Below, piece after piece: positions 52,249 to 61,118 of a stretch of 64,000 bases of DNA (position 1 is its first letter; each line of letters begins with the position of its first letter). The position numbers were made by a program, and so were the translations under genes. The notes under the pieces were generated by a model that was not told the DNA's origin, ran no database searches, and saw nothing but the letters and a program-made list of their open reading frames with translations. The DNA comes from Streptomyces misionensis (lineage in GTDB: Bacteria > Actinomycetota > Actinomycetes > Streptomycetales > Streptomycetaceae), in NCBI RefSeq assembly GCF_900104815.1, contig NZ_FNTD01000004.1:7935001-7999000 (forward strand). The letters are read 5' to 3'.

Positions 52249-55200
52249 CTACGTCGCCCCGCCCAAGTGGCAGCAGGAGGAGCGTTCGAAGGAGCGGGCG
52301 ACATCGAGCCAGGTGGTGTGGGGAGGCGGGGGAGTGTCCGCCGAACCGAGGTCCGTGAGGTCTTGCCGGCGGTGGGGGACGCCGTCGCGCAGCACCACGG
52401 ATGTGTGCACGAGGGTGCCGAAGTCGTGGAAGGGGTCGCCGTCGACCACCGTCAGATCCGCAACCTTGCCGGCCTCCACCGTGCCGAGATCCCGGTCGAG
52501 GCCGAAGAGGCGGGCCGGAACGGTGGTGGCGGTGTGCAGAGCCTCGGCGGCGGTGAAACCGTGCCCGTGCAGGGCGCGCAACGCCAGATGGAGGGAGAGA
52601 CCCACGGGCACCAAGGGCGAGTCCGTGCCCAGGGCGATCACGGCACCGTGTGCGGCCAGTCGCCGGTAGTCGGCCATCTCGGTTGCCAGGGCGTCCAGTT
52701 GCTGCCGACTGGGCGCGGTCGAGGCGCGGTCGCGGACGGCGGCGACGTCCCAGGGCGGCATCAGGGCGCTCGCCCGCGGGTCGTCGGCGAGTGCCCGGTC
52801 CGCGCCCAGCAGGCACTGCGCCGTGAACGGTGTGGCGATCAACGCGAAGGTGCCGTCCGCGTATTGCTCCACCAGGTCCTGGTGGACGCGCCCGAGCGGC
52901 GTGGCGGCGTGGCCGTACGGCAGCCGCTGGGTGGCCTGCAGATGCGTGGTCAGGTCCTGGCCGGCGGGCCTGCCGGGGAAGCACAGGTGACTGCCGCACG
53001 GCACGCCCAGCCGGTGCGCGGCCTGCGCGGCCAGTGACATGGTCCTGCCCGGCGCTCGGACATAGGTCTTCACGAAGTCGACGTCCAGCGCGGCGGCCCG
53101 CCGCAGCGTGGCCCGAACACCCGCCTCGGTGCGGTGCGCGCGTCCCATGCCGTACGCGGTACGGGCGCCGTCGATCAGTTCCGCGCACGCCAGCGATCTC
53201 GGGCCGAGTACGTGCCCGGTGGCGGCCGACTCGCGCAGCCGGACCGTCTCGTACAGCGGGCCGCCCATGCAGGCGGTGGTCGTGACGCCGTAGGCGAGGA
53301 AGGTCAGGTTCTGCCGGGCGCCGTACGTGGCGGTGTAGGGGTGGGTGTGGCTGTCGAACAGACCGGGCAGCACCGTTTGTTCGGAGGCGTCCAAGGTGCG
53401 GTGGCCCGGCCGGCGGGCACGGTGCGGCTCGACGCCGGTGATCCTGCCGTCGCGGATCAGGACGTCCATGTCCTGGCGCGGCGGGCTGCCGGTGGCGTCC
53501 CACAGTTGACCGGCGTGGACGCGCAGCGGCTCCGGCGCGCCAGGCGCCCGTTGACCGGTCAGCCTGATCGGGAGCGTGCGCGGGCGGCCCGGGGAATGGG
53601 CGGCGTCCAGGGAGAGCAGCCGCAGCTTGCCGCTGGAGAGATAGAGGAGGGTGCGGGAGTCGCCGGCCCAGCTCGGGTGGTCGGCCGGTTCGTCGGTGAG
53701 CCGACGGCCCGGGCCCGTGGGCGTGCCGTCGGCGGCGACGGGCAGCAGCCACAGCACGGACTCGGCGACGAACACCATCCAACGGCCGTCGGGTGACCAC
53801 ACGGGCCCGGCCGCGACCCGGTCCGACAGCGACTGGTGATCGGCGGGCAGCCGGCGTCGCTCGGCGCCGGTGCGGACGTCCACGATCCGGATGAGGTTGT
53901 AGCCCTCGCGGAAACGGTGGTTGAGCCGGTTGCGATCGCAGAATGCCAGGTGGCGGCCGTCCGACGACCAGGTGGGCGCGCCGGGCGGTCCGTCGGCCGC
54001 CAGCGGGCGAGCCGCTACCCGCTCCTCGCCCGTGGCCAGGTCGCGTACCAGCGTGTTCCCGGTGACGTCCTGGCATGCCAGCAGCGAGCCGTCCGGAGAC
54101 AGCGCCGGGTACAACCGCCCGCCGCCGGTGACCTGTTCGTCGCGCGAGTCGGCCAGGCGCAGTCGGCGCACGGCACTCAGGCCGTCGCGATCGGTGCAGT
54201 ACAGCAGGCTGCGGCCGTCCGGCGCCCAGGCCGGCATCTGCAGGTAGTGCACGTCGGCGGCCTGCACCAGCCGGCGCGGGACGCCCGCCTGGCCCGTGCC
54301 GGCGACGGGCACCAGCCACAGGGCGTTCAGCGCGACGAACGCCGCGCTGCGGCCGTCCGGTGCCAGTGCCGGCCGGTGGAGGCCGCGCACGGGAGCGGGA
54401 ACGGCCGGGTCGGGGATTCGCCGCGCGGCCCGGCGCGGCGGCTTGGGCACGGGCATCCGTGCGGTGAAGGGGATCTCCTGGACGTCCGCGGCGCCCCGGC
54501 CGTCGACGCGGCGGATGCGGATGCGGCCGTCAGCCACGTACAGCAGCCGGTCCTCGTCCAGCCAGCAAGGCGGGGCCGCCGCCAGGTCCTCGCCCGCCGC
54601 GATCACCCGGTCGTCCACCATCAGCGTCGCCGTGGCGGCGGGCAGCGACGGCGAGCCGCTGGTGCCCGTCAGCCGGACATAGGCGATCCGGCCGCCGGGG
54701 GAGACGGCCGGGCACAGCAGCCGTCCCTCGGTGACCGTGCGCAGCACCCGCGCCGGTCCGCCCGCCGCCGGGACGCGCACCAGGGACAGGCCGCCGTCGT
54801 TGCCGCCGTCCGCGGTGTGGGCGGCGCGCACGCATGCCAGCGACCGTCCGTCCGGGAACCACGCCGGGTCGTAGTCCTCGTGGGCGCCGCCGGACAGCCG
54901 GGTCGTCCGGCCGCTGCTCGGGTCCAGTGCCCACAGGCCGAAGGCGCCGCCGGCCACCGGATCCGCGCCGCGCTCGGAGGAGAACGCCAGCCGTGTGCCG
55001 TCCGGGGACCAGGACACGCCCCGGTCGTCCCACGGACCGTCGGTGAGCGCGCGCAGCCCGCCGCCGTCCGGCCGCAGGGTCCACAGGTGGAAGCCGCCAC
55101 CGCGGTATCCGCACACGGCCACGGTCCGGCCGTCCGGGGAGAGCGCGGGCCGGGTCGCCTCCAGCTCCCAGCCGGTCAGCCGCACCGCGTCGCCACCCGC

Positions 55201-55410
55201 GCGCGGGATCCGCCACAGAACACCCTGCACCTCGGCGATCAGGAACCTCCCACCGGGCCGCGCGGTGACCGATCCACCGGTCGTCTCGCGATACGTCAGC
55301 ACGTTCCCGGCCGCGGCAGTGCGCGCCCGCAGCGGGGCGGCCGCGGCGGCCCCCGCGGCGGACGCCTCCAGGAAGCGCCGCCGGCTGAAGAAGCCCTGAG
55401 CTGTGTCCAT
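52249..55410 (-). CDS. Tat-exported beta-propeller amidohydrolase, 1053 residues
   Basis: ATG 55410 with AGAGGA seven bases upstream. The N-terminus FFSRRRFLEASAAGAAAAAP is a good Tat signal. About 60-680 is a TolB/WD40-like propeller with repeated PDGRxxAF and WSPDGxxLAF units (at least eight). From about 690 an amidohydrolase-1 barrel: FDSHTHPYTATYG (HxH), FVKTYVR, GSHLCFPGR, LPYGHAA and ALGTDSPLVP carry the five metal ligands or equivalents, and VEAGKVADLTVVDGDPF the closing strand. Proteins of this combined type are annotated as amidohydrolases or peptidases related to dipeptidases and imidazolonepropionase. Substrate unknown. No operon partner. Confidence 0.88.
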   Translation of the reverse strand: MDTAQGFFSRRRFLEASAAGAAAAAPLRARTAAAGNVLTYRETTGGSVTARPGGRFLIAEVQGVLWRIPRAGGDAVRLTGWELEATRPALSPDGRTVAVCGYRGGGFHLWTLRPDGGGLRALTDGPWDDRGVSWSPDGTRLAFSSERGADPVAGGAFGLWALDPSSGRTTRLSGGAHEDYDPAWFPDGRSLACVRAAHTADGGNDGGLSLVRVPAAGGPARVLRTVTEGRLLCPAVSPGGRIAYVRLTGTSGSPSLPAATATLMVDDRVIAAGEDLAAAPPCWLDEDRLLYVADGRIRIRRVDGRGAADVQEIPFTARMPVPKPPRRAARRIPDPAVPAPVRGLHRPALAPDGRSAAFVALNALWLVPVAGTGQAGVPRRLVQAADVHYLQMPAWAPDGRSLLYCTDRDGLSAVRRLRLADSRDEQVTGGGRLYPALSPDGSLLACQDVTGNTLVRDLATGEERVAARPLAADGPPGAPTWSSDGRHLAFCDRNRLNHRFREGYNLIRIVDVRTGAERRRLPADHQSLSDRVAAGPVWSPDGRWMVFVAESVLWLLPVAADGTPTGPGRRLTDEPADHPSWAGDSRTLLYLSSGKLRLLSLDAAHSPGRPRTLPIRLTGQRAPGAPEPLRVHAGQLWDATGSPPRQDMDVLIRDGRITGVEPHRARRPGHRTLDASEQTVLPGLFDSHTHPYTATYGARQNLTFLAYGVTTTACMGGPLYETVRLRESAATGHVLGPRSLACAELIDGARTAYGMGRAHRTEAGVRATLRRAAALDVDFVKTYVRAPGRTMSLAAQAAHRLGVPCGSHLCFPGRPAGQDLTTHLQATQRLPYGHAATPLGRVHQDLVEQYADGTFALIATPFTAQCLLGADRALADDPRASALMPPWDVAAVRDRASTAPSRQQLDALATEMADYRRLAAHGAVIALGTDSPLVPVGLSLHLALRALHGHGFTAAEALHTATTVPARLFGLDRDLGTVEAGKVADLTVVDGDPFHDFGTLVHTSVVLRDGVPHRRQDLTDLGSADTPPPPHTTWLDVARSFERSSCCHLGGAT

Positions 55411-55679
55411 GCCGTGTTCCTCTCCATGCCGGCGCCCGGCGGATTCCGCGCGGGGGACCCGCATGTCCCGGGGCCGGGGCTCCCTGGTCAACCGGCGCCG
55501 AGGCCTCGGGTGACGGTCCGCACGAGTGACGTCGCCCCAGTTGGTCCGAGGCCTGTGCTCGCCGGAGGCAGCCGCGCGGACCCGTTTCCCCGTTGTACCC
55601 GTACCGCCGCGACCCCGCCCGTTTCGGGCCCCACCCCGAGTCCCGCCGTTCCTCGGAGCGGAGCTTTCCGGCTCCCGGC

Positions 55680-55740
55680 TTTGAGCGATCGCTCAAACAG
55701 GTGTACCTTCCCTTCCAGTTGATTTGAGCGATCGCTCAAA
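55680..55740. promoter_or_regulatory. Two perfect 18-base palindromes, probable TetR operators
   Basis: TTTGAGCGATCGCTCAAA at 55680-55697 and again, identical, at 55723-55740 (centres 43 bases apart). The first overlaps a possible -35 TTGAGC (55681-55686), with 17 bases to TACCTT (55704-55709). They lie just before the SRPBCC gene and 270 bases before the amidohydrolase start. No TetR gene is next to them. Confidence 0.85.
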
Positions 55741-55765
55741 CACCGAGGGGATGTGGGGGAACGCC

Positions 55766-56518
55766 ATGGGTCTCTACGTAGAGGCACATATCCGCGCCGA
55801 CCTGGACGAACTCTGGGAGCGAACCCAGGACCCCGCCCAGCACCGGCGGTGGGACCTGCGGTTCTCGGAGATCGACTACCTCCCGCGCGCGGAGGGCAAG
55901 CCCCAGCGCTTCCGTTACGCCGTGCGCGTTCTGCCCTTCCTGACGGTGTCCGGCACCGGGATCGCCGCCGGCGAGCGCGAGCGCCCCGATGGCACCCGCA
56001 CCTCCGCCCTGCGCTTCGCATCCCCGCACCCGCTCTCCCTGCTCGCCCGAGGAAGCGGCTACTGGCGCTACGTGCCCGACGCGCACGGCGTGCGCTTCCT
56101 CACCGGCTACGACTACCGGCCCCGCTGGGGCGTCTTCGGCGCGCTCACCGACCGGCTCGTGTTCCGCCCCCTGATGGGCTGGGCGACCGCCTGGTCCTTC
56201 GACCGGCTGCGGCTGTGGCTGGAGCGCGGCATCACCCCCGAGCGGGCCCGGGCCAACTGGCTGGCCGAGCTGGCGGTCCGGGCACTGCTGCTCGCCGGGT
56301 GTCTGACCGGTCCGTGGCCGCACCCCGCCGTCAAAGTCCTCGAGCCGTTCGCGGCCGACGCGGACCATCTCGGCCTGGTCCTGTCGGCGCTCGTGATATC
56401 GCTCGCCCTCTTCAAGGCGCCCCTTGCCCGCACCCCCGCCGCCCGCAGGTGCCTGCGCGCTCCCGCGGCCCAGACCCGGACCCCTCGTGTCCTGCGCACC
56501 CTGGAGAAGCACGGATGA
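55766..56518 (+). CDS. SRPBCC-family (START-like) protein
   Basis: 250 residues from ATG 55766 (GGGGGA upstream); an ATG at 55751 is possible. The first 150 residues have the helix-grip look of polyketide-cyclase/START proteins (VEAHIRADLDELWERTQDPAQHRRWDLRFSEIDYLPRA). A membrane-like C-terminal part follows with spans ELAVRALLLAGCLTG and HLGLVLSALVISLALF. Coupled to DUF4166 by an ATGA overlap and driven from the double palindrome. Probably handles a hydrophobic ligand at the membrane. Confidence 0.8.
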   Translation: MGLYVEAHIRADLDELWERTQDPAQHRRWDLRFSEIDYLPRAEGKPQRFRYAVRVLPFLTVSGTGIAAGERERPDGTRTSALRFASPHPLSLLARGSGYWRYVPDAHGVRFLTGYDYRPRWGVFGALTDRLVFRPLMGWATAWSFDRLRLWLERGITPERARANWLAELAVRALLLAGCLTGPWPHPAVKVLEPFAADADHLGLVLSALVISLALFKAPLARTPAARRCLRAPAAQTRTPRVLRTLEKHG

Positions 56519-57204
56519 CCGCGCCCGCCTCGATGTTCCGTACCGTGCTCGGCGACGACTTCGACCGGCTCCACCCCGCGCTGCGGCGCCGCTTCTCGGT
56601 GGGCCTGGCGGGCGGGGAGGCCTGCACCGGACGGGGCGTCATGCACCGGATCTGGCACGGCCCGGCGTACGTGAAGCCGTTCCTCGCCCTCGGCGCCACC
56701 CGCAACATCCTCGTCCCGCGGGCCGGCCGCGACATCCCCTTCGTGATCGAGAACGTCCCGTACACCGACACCTTCGGCCGTGAGACGGTGAGCTTCGTGC
56801 GCACCTTCGACCTGCCCGGCCGCCCGCGTCGCTTCGACGCCCAGATGGTGCTCAGCCCGAAGGGCGACCGGATACTCGACTACCTCGGCACCCACCAGCA
56901 CCTCGCCAGCGAACTGCACCTCGCGGCCGAGCCGGACGGCTCGCTGCTCATCCGCTCCGGCGAGCACCGCTTCCGGGAGGGCCCGGTGGACGTGCGGGTA
57001 CCGGAACTCCTCGGCGCCACGGCCGAGGTACGCGAGTCCTTCGACGACACCACCGGACGCTTCCGGATCCGGGTGAGCGTGGTGAACCGCCGCTTCGGGC
57101 CGCTCTTCGGCTACGAGGGTTCCTTCACGGCGTCGTACACGGACGCCCGCTCCCACGGCACGCGGCCGGGACTGCGCCCGGTGCGGGAGGAGGAACGCGC
57201 ATGA
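56515..57204 (+). CDS. DUF4166-domain protein
   Basis: 229 residues, ATGA overlap with the previous gene. Family pattern: MFRTVLGDDFDRLHPALRRRFSVG, GRGVMHRIWHGPAYVKPFLALG, FVIENVPYTDTFGRETVSF, and a beta-rich C-terminal part with RFRIRVSVVNRRFGPLFGYEGSF. DUF4166 has no known reaction; it often occurs beside SRPBCC or lipid-related genes. Its stop overlaps a further ATG (57201). Confidence 0.85.
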   Translation: MTAPASMFRTVLGDDFDRLHPALRRRFSVGLAGGEACTGRGVMHRIWHGPAYVKPFLALGATRNILVPRAGRDIPFVIENVPYTDTFGRETVSFVRTFDLPGRPRRFDAQMVLSPKGDRILDYLGTHQHLASELHLAAEPDGSLLIRSGEHRFREGPVDVRVPELLGATAEVRESFDDTTGRFRIRVSVVNRRFGPLFGYEGSFTASYTDARSHGTRPGLRPVREEERA

Positions 57205-57365
57205 GCCCCAACACGGCGAAGTCCCGGCAGACGAAGACCAAGCCGGCTCCGCCACCGCAAATCCGGCGGGCTTGGGAGGTCGGATGCCCCCGGAGTTCTC
57301 CGGGGGCATCCGCTGGTGGACTTCACGGCCTGCGGCGCGGTCAGCTCACACTGTTGGAGGTGTAG
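57201..57365 (+). other. 54-codon ORF running into the terminator
   Basis: ATGA overlap with DUF4166 at 57201. The ORF begins MSPNTAKSRQTKTKPAPPPQ, crosses the hairpin at 57282-57311 and ends inside the opposite gene. The start signal fits a third gene of the operon, but only its first 25 or so codons can be original. Best read as a truncated stub. Confidence 0.3.
57282..57311 (+). terminator. Terminator of the SRPBCC-DUF4166 operon
   Basis: Perfect 14-base stem GGATGCCCCCGGAG with its complement and a TT loop, between the convergent operon and the beta-helix gene (stop 57341). It could work in both directions. Confidence 0.85.
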
Positions 57366-60232
57366 TCGCCGAGAAGATCGACGTCGACGTCGACGGCGGT
57401 GGAGCCGGCGTTGAACAGGTCGATCTCGCCGTCCGCGCCGACCTTGACCAGCGCGGTGCCGGCCGCGGGATGCCCGCTGGTGTAGTCGGCCGAGTGCACG
57501 TCCGGCCTGCTGGTGCCGTCCGCGTAGGCGACGAGGTAGCCGCTGCCGGTCGGCGAGGGCACCGTGAGATTGAGGTCGACCGCGCTCACCGCGTTCGCCG
57601 GTACCCCGTGGGCGCCGGTGACTTTGAGCTTGAGCGTGGCGTGGGCACCGAGCTTGGCGACCTTCCCGCCGCTGCCCGTACGGGTGTTGAGGATCCGTAC
57701 CGGCGCGACCGGTTGGAACGTCGTACCGCTCGCGGTGGGGCCGTACCAGCCGACCACGTCCGCGACGAGGTGCGCCGAGGACTTGCTGTTGTTGCGGAGT
57801 ACGACCTTCCCACCCGTCAGAACCGCGGGGACGACGACTTGGGTGGAAACGGTCTGTCCCGTGGCCCAGTACAGGCCGCTCACACCGGGGTTGATGGTGC
57901 CGACGGGGGAGACCGTGAGGTTGCCGGAGCCCTTGGTGGCGGTCGCCACGACGTTGAGGACCACGGCGCTCGCGTCGGCCGGGACACCGTGGGTGCCCGA
58001 GACGGGCAGCGTGATCGAATGACCGCCGGCGACCGCCCCGGTGTGGCCACCGGTGCCGCTGCGGGTGTCGAGCAGGCGGATCGGCGTGGCGGGATGGTAG
58101 GTGCGGCCGAACTGTGCGTGCGACTGGAGGCCGAGCGTGGCGACGTTGACGGTCACCGGTCCGGAGCTGCCGTTGTAGACGTCGATCGCACCCGTGGGAG
58201 TGACCTTCACCGTCGCCTCGTTGGCGACCGTCCGACCGGGCTCGAAGCCGACCGTGGAGGTGCCCGGCCGGGTGGTGCCGTCGGTGTAGAGGGTGAGGGT
58301 GCCCCTCGCCTTGGCCCCGCTGGTGACGACCTGGAGGCGCGCCGCGTCGACGCCGTCGGAGGCGGCGTGCACGGTGGCCGCGGAAAGCTTCAGCACCCCG
58401 TGGGCGGGGATCGTCTTCTCGGCGTCGTGCTGCGCGACGACGGGCAGGAAGGCGTCTGCGGCGTGCACGGTCACCTTGGCGGTGGTGACGCGGCCGAGCA
58501 GGTCGGTCTGTGTCAGTGTGGCGGTGTACGAACCCGCTGCCGGGTACTGGTGCTCGATCTTCTGGGGGCCGCCGGCCAGGCTCTCACTGTCACCGTCACC
58601 GAACGTCAGGACCCGGTAGGCGACTTCCCAGGCGTCCGCCGGTTGCGGAACGGTGAACGACACGTCCCCGGCGTCGACCTGCCCGTCGGCGGTGGTGGCC
58701 AGGGCACCCGACAGCGAGGTGGCCGGGGCCGAGGCCGTACCCGCGTCGACGGCAGCGAATCGGACGGTGCGGCTCGACCCGTCGGCGTCGGTCACCGTGA
58801 TGTCCGGGTCGTACACGCCCGGCGTGGTGTAGGTGTGCGTGATCGGGGCGCCCGGCGCCTGGGTGACCGGGGCGCTCCCGTCCCCGAAGTCGACCGAGTA
58901 CGTCGCGATGGACTTCCCCCACGAAGTGGTGGCGCCATCGGTCTTCACCGAGGTGACGAGCGGCGCGACGCCGCGCGACGGCGACGGTATGTCGTCGCTG
59001 GGGAGGGTGATGGAGTCCTGCCGTTCGAAGGCACCCCGGTCGGCGTGGGCCGTCGGACCGCGGCCGGTGCCCGTGCCGGTGTCGGCGACAAGCGGATCGT
59101 CCACGACCGGGGCGCCGTCGACGTCGGCGGCGAGCTCACCCGGCGCGTCGGCATCGGCGGAGTCGACGAGAGCGGAGTGCTCGGGCGGTGCCGTGGTGGA
59201 CGACACGTTGATCCCGTCGATGTCGTGCGCGCCCTGCCCGGTCGCGTCGCGCAGCGACACGGTGGTGGAGTAGGAGGCGTCGCCCCACGCGTACTCGGGC
59301 CGCGGCCGGGCGGAGGAACCGGAGCGGTTCGCCGCCACGTTGTAGTCGCCGGTGACCTGGTTGGCGGATGCGGCGGACACGGAGTAGAGCGGAGCGGTGG
59401 GCGCCAGGCAGCCGCCGGTCTGCTGCCACGGGGCGGAGGAGACCACGTTGTTCTCCATGGTCCCGGAGCTCGCGTCTTCCAGCGAGATGCCCGTGGCACA
59501 CGGAGTGATGACCGTGTTGCTCGTCACGGCCGCGCCGGGCGTCCCCGTCATCACGATCCCGCCCCGACGCGGATTGGTCACCACATTGGTGGTGACGGTG
59601 ACCTGCGCGGCTCCCGGCTGCGCTCGCACGCCGTAGGCGTATCCGTCCGGCACCCAGGTGCGCGACACGGTCACGTCCGAGGAGGCGCCGTCCACGCTGA
59701 CGGCGGTACCGGTCCGATCGGCCGACGGCACCGGGGGCCGGAACGACAACCGGTCGAGGGTGACGCCCGTGGAGCCCGTCACCGCCACCGCGTCCGCGGC
59801 CGCGTATCCGAACCCCAGCGACTGGACGCGCACGTCGTGCACCGCTTGGAGCGTCAGCGCCGGCCCGGAACCCTTCGGTGTGACGACCGCGGGCGAGCCG
59901 CCGAAGGCGTAGCCGGCCCCGGTGAACGTGATGGGGGCGTCCTCGGTGCCGGACCGGGTCAGGGTGACGGACTCGACGTAGGGCCGACCGCCCGGCGACG
60001 CGACATGAACCGTCTGCCCCGGTAGCACCACATCCGCCGCCGCCTGCACCGTGCAGAAGGGCAGGCTCGCCGCGCCCGTTCCCGAGTCGCTGCACGCCCC
60101 GTCGTGATTCACGTACAGCGTCCCGGCCGGGCTCGGTTCCGCCACCGCCTGGCCGGTTCCCCAGCCGCTCACCACCCCCGCCACCACGAGAACGGCCACG
60201 GACACACCGGATACGGGGCGAGGTCTTCGCAT
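57341..60232 (-). CDS. Large secreted beta-helix / PKD-domain protein
   Basis: 963 residues from ATG 60232 (TTGGAG six bases upstream), with signal peptide VSVAVLVVAGVVSGWGTGQAVA. About 30-350 is a right-handed parallel beta helix with NVVTNPRRGG and NTVITPCATG turns. Two PKD domains follow (VDFGDGSAP...HTYTTPGVY and TFGDGDSE...HQYPAAGSY). The last 330 residues are repeats around RLLDTRSGTGG, ASAVVLNVVATATKGSGNLTV and HLVADVVGWYG, a module common on streptomycete surface proteins. No catalytic residues are evident; polysaccharide binding or lysis is possible. Confidence 0.85.
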   Translation of the reverse strand: MRRPRPVSGVSVAVLVVAGVVSGWGTGQAVAEPSPAGTLYVNHDGACSDSGTGAASLPFCTVQAAADVVLPGQTVHVASPGGRPYVESVTLTRSGTEDAPITFTGAGYAFGGSPAVVTPKGSGPALTLQAVHDVRVQSLGFGYAAADAVAVTGSTGVTLDRLSFRPPVPSADRTGTAVSVDGASSDVTVSRTWVPDGYAYGVRAQPGAAQVTVTTNVVTNPRRGGIVMTGTPGAAVTSNTVITPCATGISLEDASSGTMENNVVSSAPWQQTGGCLAPTAPLYSVSAASANQVTGDYNVAANRSGSSARPRPEYAWGDASYSTTVSLRDATGQGAHDIDGINVSSTTAPPEHSALVDSADADAPGELAADVDGAPVVDDPLVADTGTGTGRGPTAHADRGAFERQDSITLPSDDIPSPSRGVAPLVTSVKTDGATTSWGKSIATYSVDFGDGSAPVTQAPGAPITHTYTTPGVYDPDITVTDADGSSRTVRFAAVDAGTASAPATSLSGALATTADGQVDAGDVSFTVPQPADAWEVAYRVLTFGDGDSESLAGGPQKIEHQYPAAGSYTATLTQTDLLGRVTTAKVTVHAADAFLPVVAQHDAEKTIPAHGVLKLSAATVHAASDGVDAARLQVVTSGAKARGTLTLYTDGTTRPGTSTVGFEPGRTVANEATVKVTPTGAIDVYNGSSGPVTVNVATLGLQSHAQFGRTYHPATPIRLLDTRSGTGGHTGAVAGGHSITLPVSGTHGVPADASAVVLNVVATATKGSGNLTVSPVGTINPGVSGLYWATGQTVSTQVVVPAVLTGGKVVLRNNSKSSAHLVADVVGWYGPTASGTTFQPVAPVRILNTRTGSGGKVAKLGAHATLKLKVTGAHGVPANAVSAVDLNLTVPSPTGSGYLVAYADGTSRPDVHSADYTSGHPAAGTALVKVGADGEIDLFNAGSTAVDVDVDLLGDYTSNSVS

Positions 60233-60607
60233 ACGAGCTCCAAGGAGGGATCGGCGGTGCGGATGACGGCACCGGGGTTTGATACGCGGGCCACCGACCC
60301 GCAACGCGGGGAGCGATGACGTGGTGGGGGCAAGCGTCCAGTCGTCGGCACGACCTGACGGTCCCGGACGGCTGCGCTCAGCAGCTACACGCGGCCCTCA
60401 TGATCTCAGCTCCACCCCAAAGGAACATCCATGGTCCGATCTTGCCTTCGTCAAGTCATCGGGTAATTAGGGGAGTTACAAGCGCTCCCGAGAGGCAGCT
60501 CGGGCCGGTTCTTCGAACTCCGCCACCGGCACAGACGCCTACGCCATCGCAGCCCGTTTCCCCTGTGCTGCCATTCGCTCCGGCCGAAGGCGACGCCGCA
60601 CGGCAAC

Positions 60608-60648
60608 GGCGCGCCGCCCGCCGGGACTTCCCCGGTGAGCGGCGCGCC
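60608..60648 (-). terminator. Hairpin downstream of the tRNA-like gene
   Basis: Ten-base outer stem (GGCGCGCCGC/GCGGCGCGCC) enclosing CCGGG-ACTTC-CCCGG. It begins eight bases beyond the 3' end of the tRNA-like RNA on the minus strand. No T-run, as usual in this genus. Confidence 0.7.
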
Positions 60649-60656
60649 ACAAGACG

Positions 60657-60752
60657 CGGAGAGGGCAGGATTCGAACCTGCGTGGACCCCTGAAGGGTCC
60701 GACCCCGAGGCGTGCTCGCTGGTCCCCGATCAACCACTCCGGGCACCTCTCC
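60657..60752 (-). ncRNA. tRNA-Ser-like RNA without a normal anticodon arm
   Basis: Read from 60752: acceptor GGAGAGG pairs CCTCTCC, discriminator G, no encoded CCA. D arm CCCG/CGGG with loop GAGTGGTTGAT. Long variable arm GGACCCTTCAGGGGTCC. T arm GCAGG-TTCGAAT-CCTGC. These are the features of serine tRNA. Between D and variable arms, where a 5-bp stem and 7-base loop with U33 should stand, there are 24 bases that fold as GACC/GGTC plus CGAG/CTCG around the loop CACGC, with no T at position 33. It cannot decode normally. SerRS reads the variable arm, not the anticodon, so it could still be serylated. Flanked by a terminator-like hairpin. Confidence 0.75.
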
Positions 60753-61118
60753 TCGTTCCCGACCCCCTTTGGTTTTCCGGGGGCCGTTCACGTGAAAGAG
60801 AGTGACACGGACCCCTGACACGGCACTGACGTCCAGAAGACCGGGCCGGTGCCGGTCGGCGGGTGCGCCGGAGCACGGTTCGACGCGCTCGCCGTCTTCT
60901 GCGCGCCCAAACGCCCAACCGATCGGAAATCAGCCGCACGTCAGCGGCATATCAGTGCCGTTCAGCAGCATGCCCGTGTTGTCCGTGCCCGAGAGCGAGC
61001 CCAGCTGCCGGAATATCGGCCTCGTCTGCGGCTTGAACATCTACTGCTCCCAGGACGGGGCGGACCTTTATTCGCGAAGTGGCTTCCACTCCCATCAGCC
61101 TCCGTGTTGGAGATCATC
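60753..61118. other. Region between tRNA-like RNA and ketosynthase-like gene
   Basis: 366 bases. It must hold the tRNA-like promoter (leftward) and the promoter of the gene at 61119. A frame continuous with that gene is open upstream but has poor codon bias, so I do not extend the gene. No repeats of an attachment site for an integrated element were found. The other gap, 60233-60607, contains the promoter of the beta-helix gene; no firm elements seen. Confidence 0.4.

Noticed and set aside
60657..60752. Reading the loop CTTCAGG (stem GGACC/GGTCC) as a UCA anticodon, i.e. a selenocysteine tRNA
   Set aside because: The stem-loop sits directly before the T arm with only two bases between, so it is the variable arm of a serine-type tRNA. 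A selC RNA needs a long variable arm after the anticodon and an 8-base acceptor stem, neither present.
60608..60752. tRNA-like gene as an integration site of a mobile element
   Set aside because: No integrase, excisionase or repeated tRNA 3' end was found in the following 3 kb.
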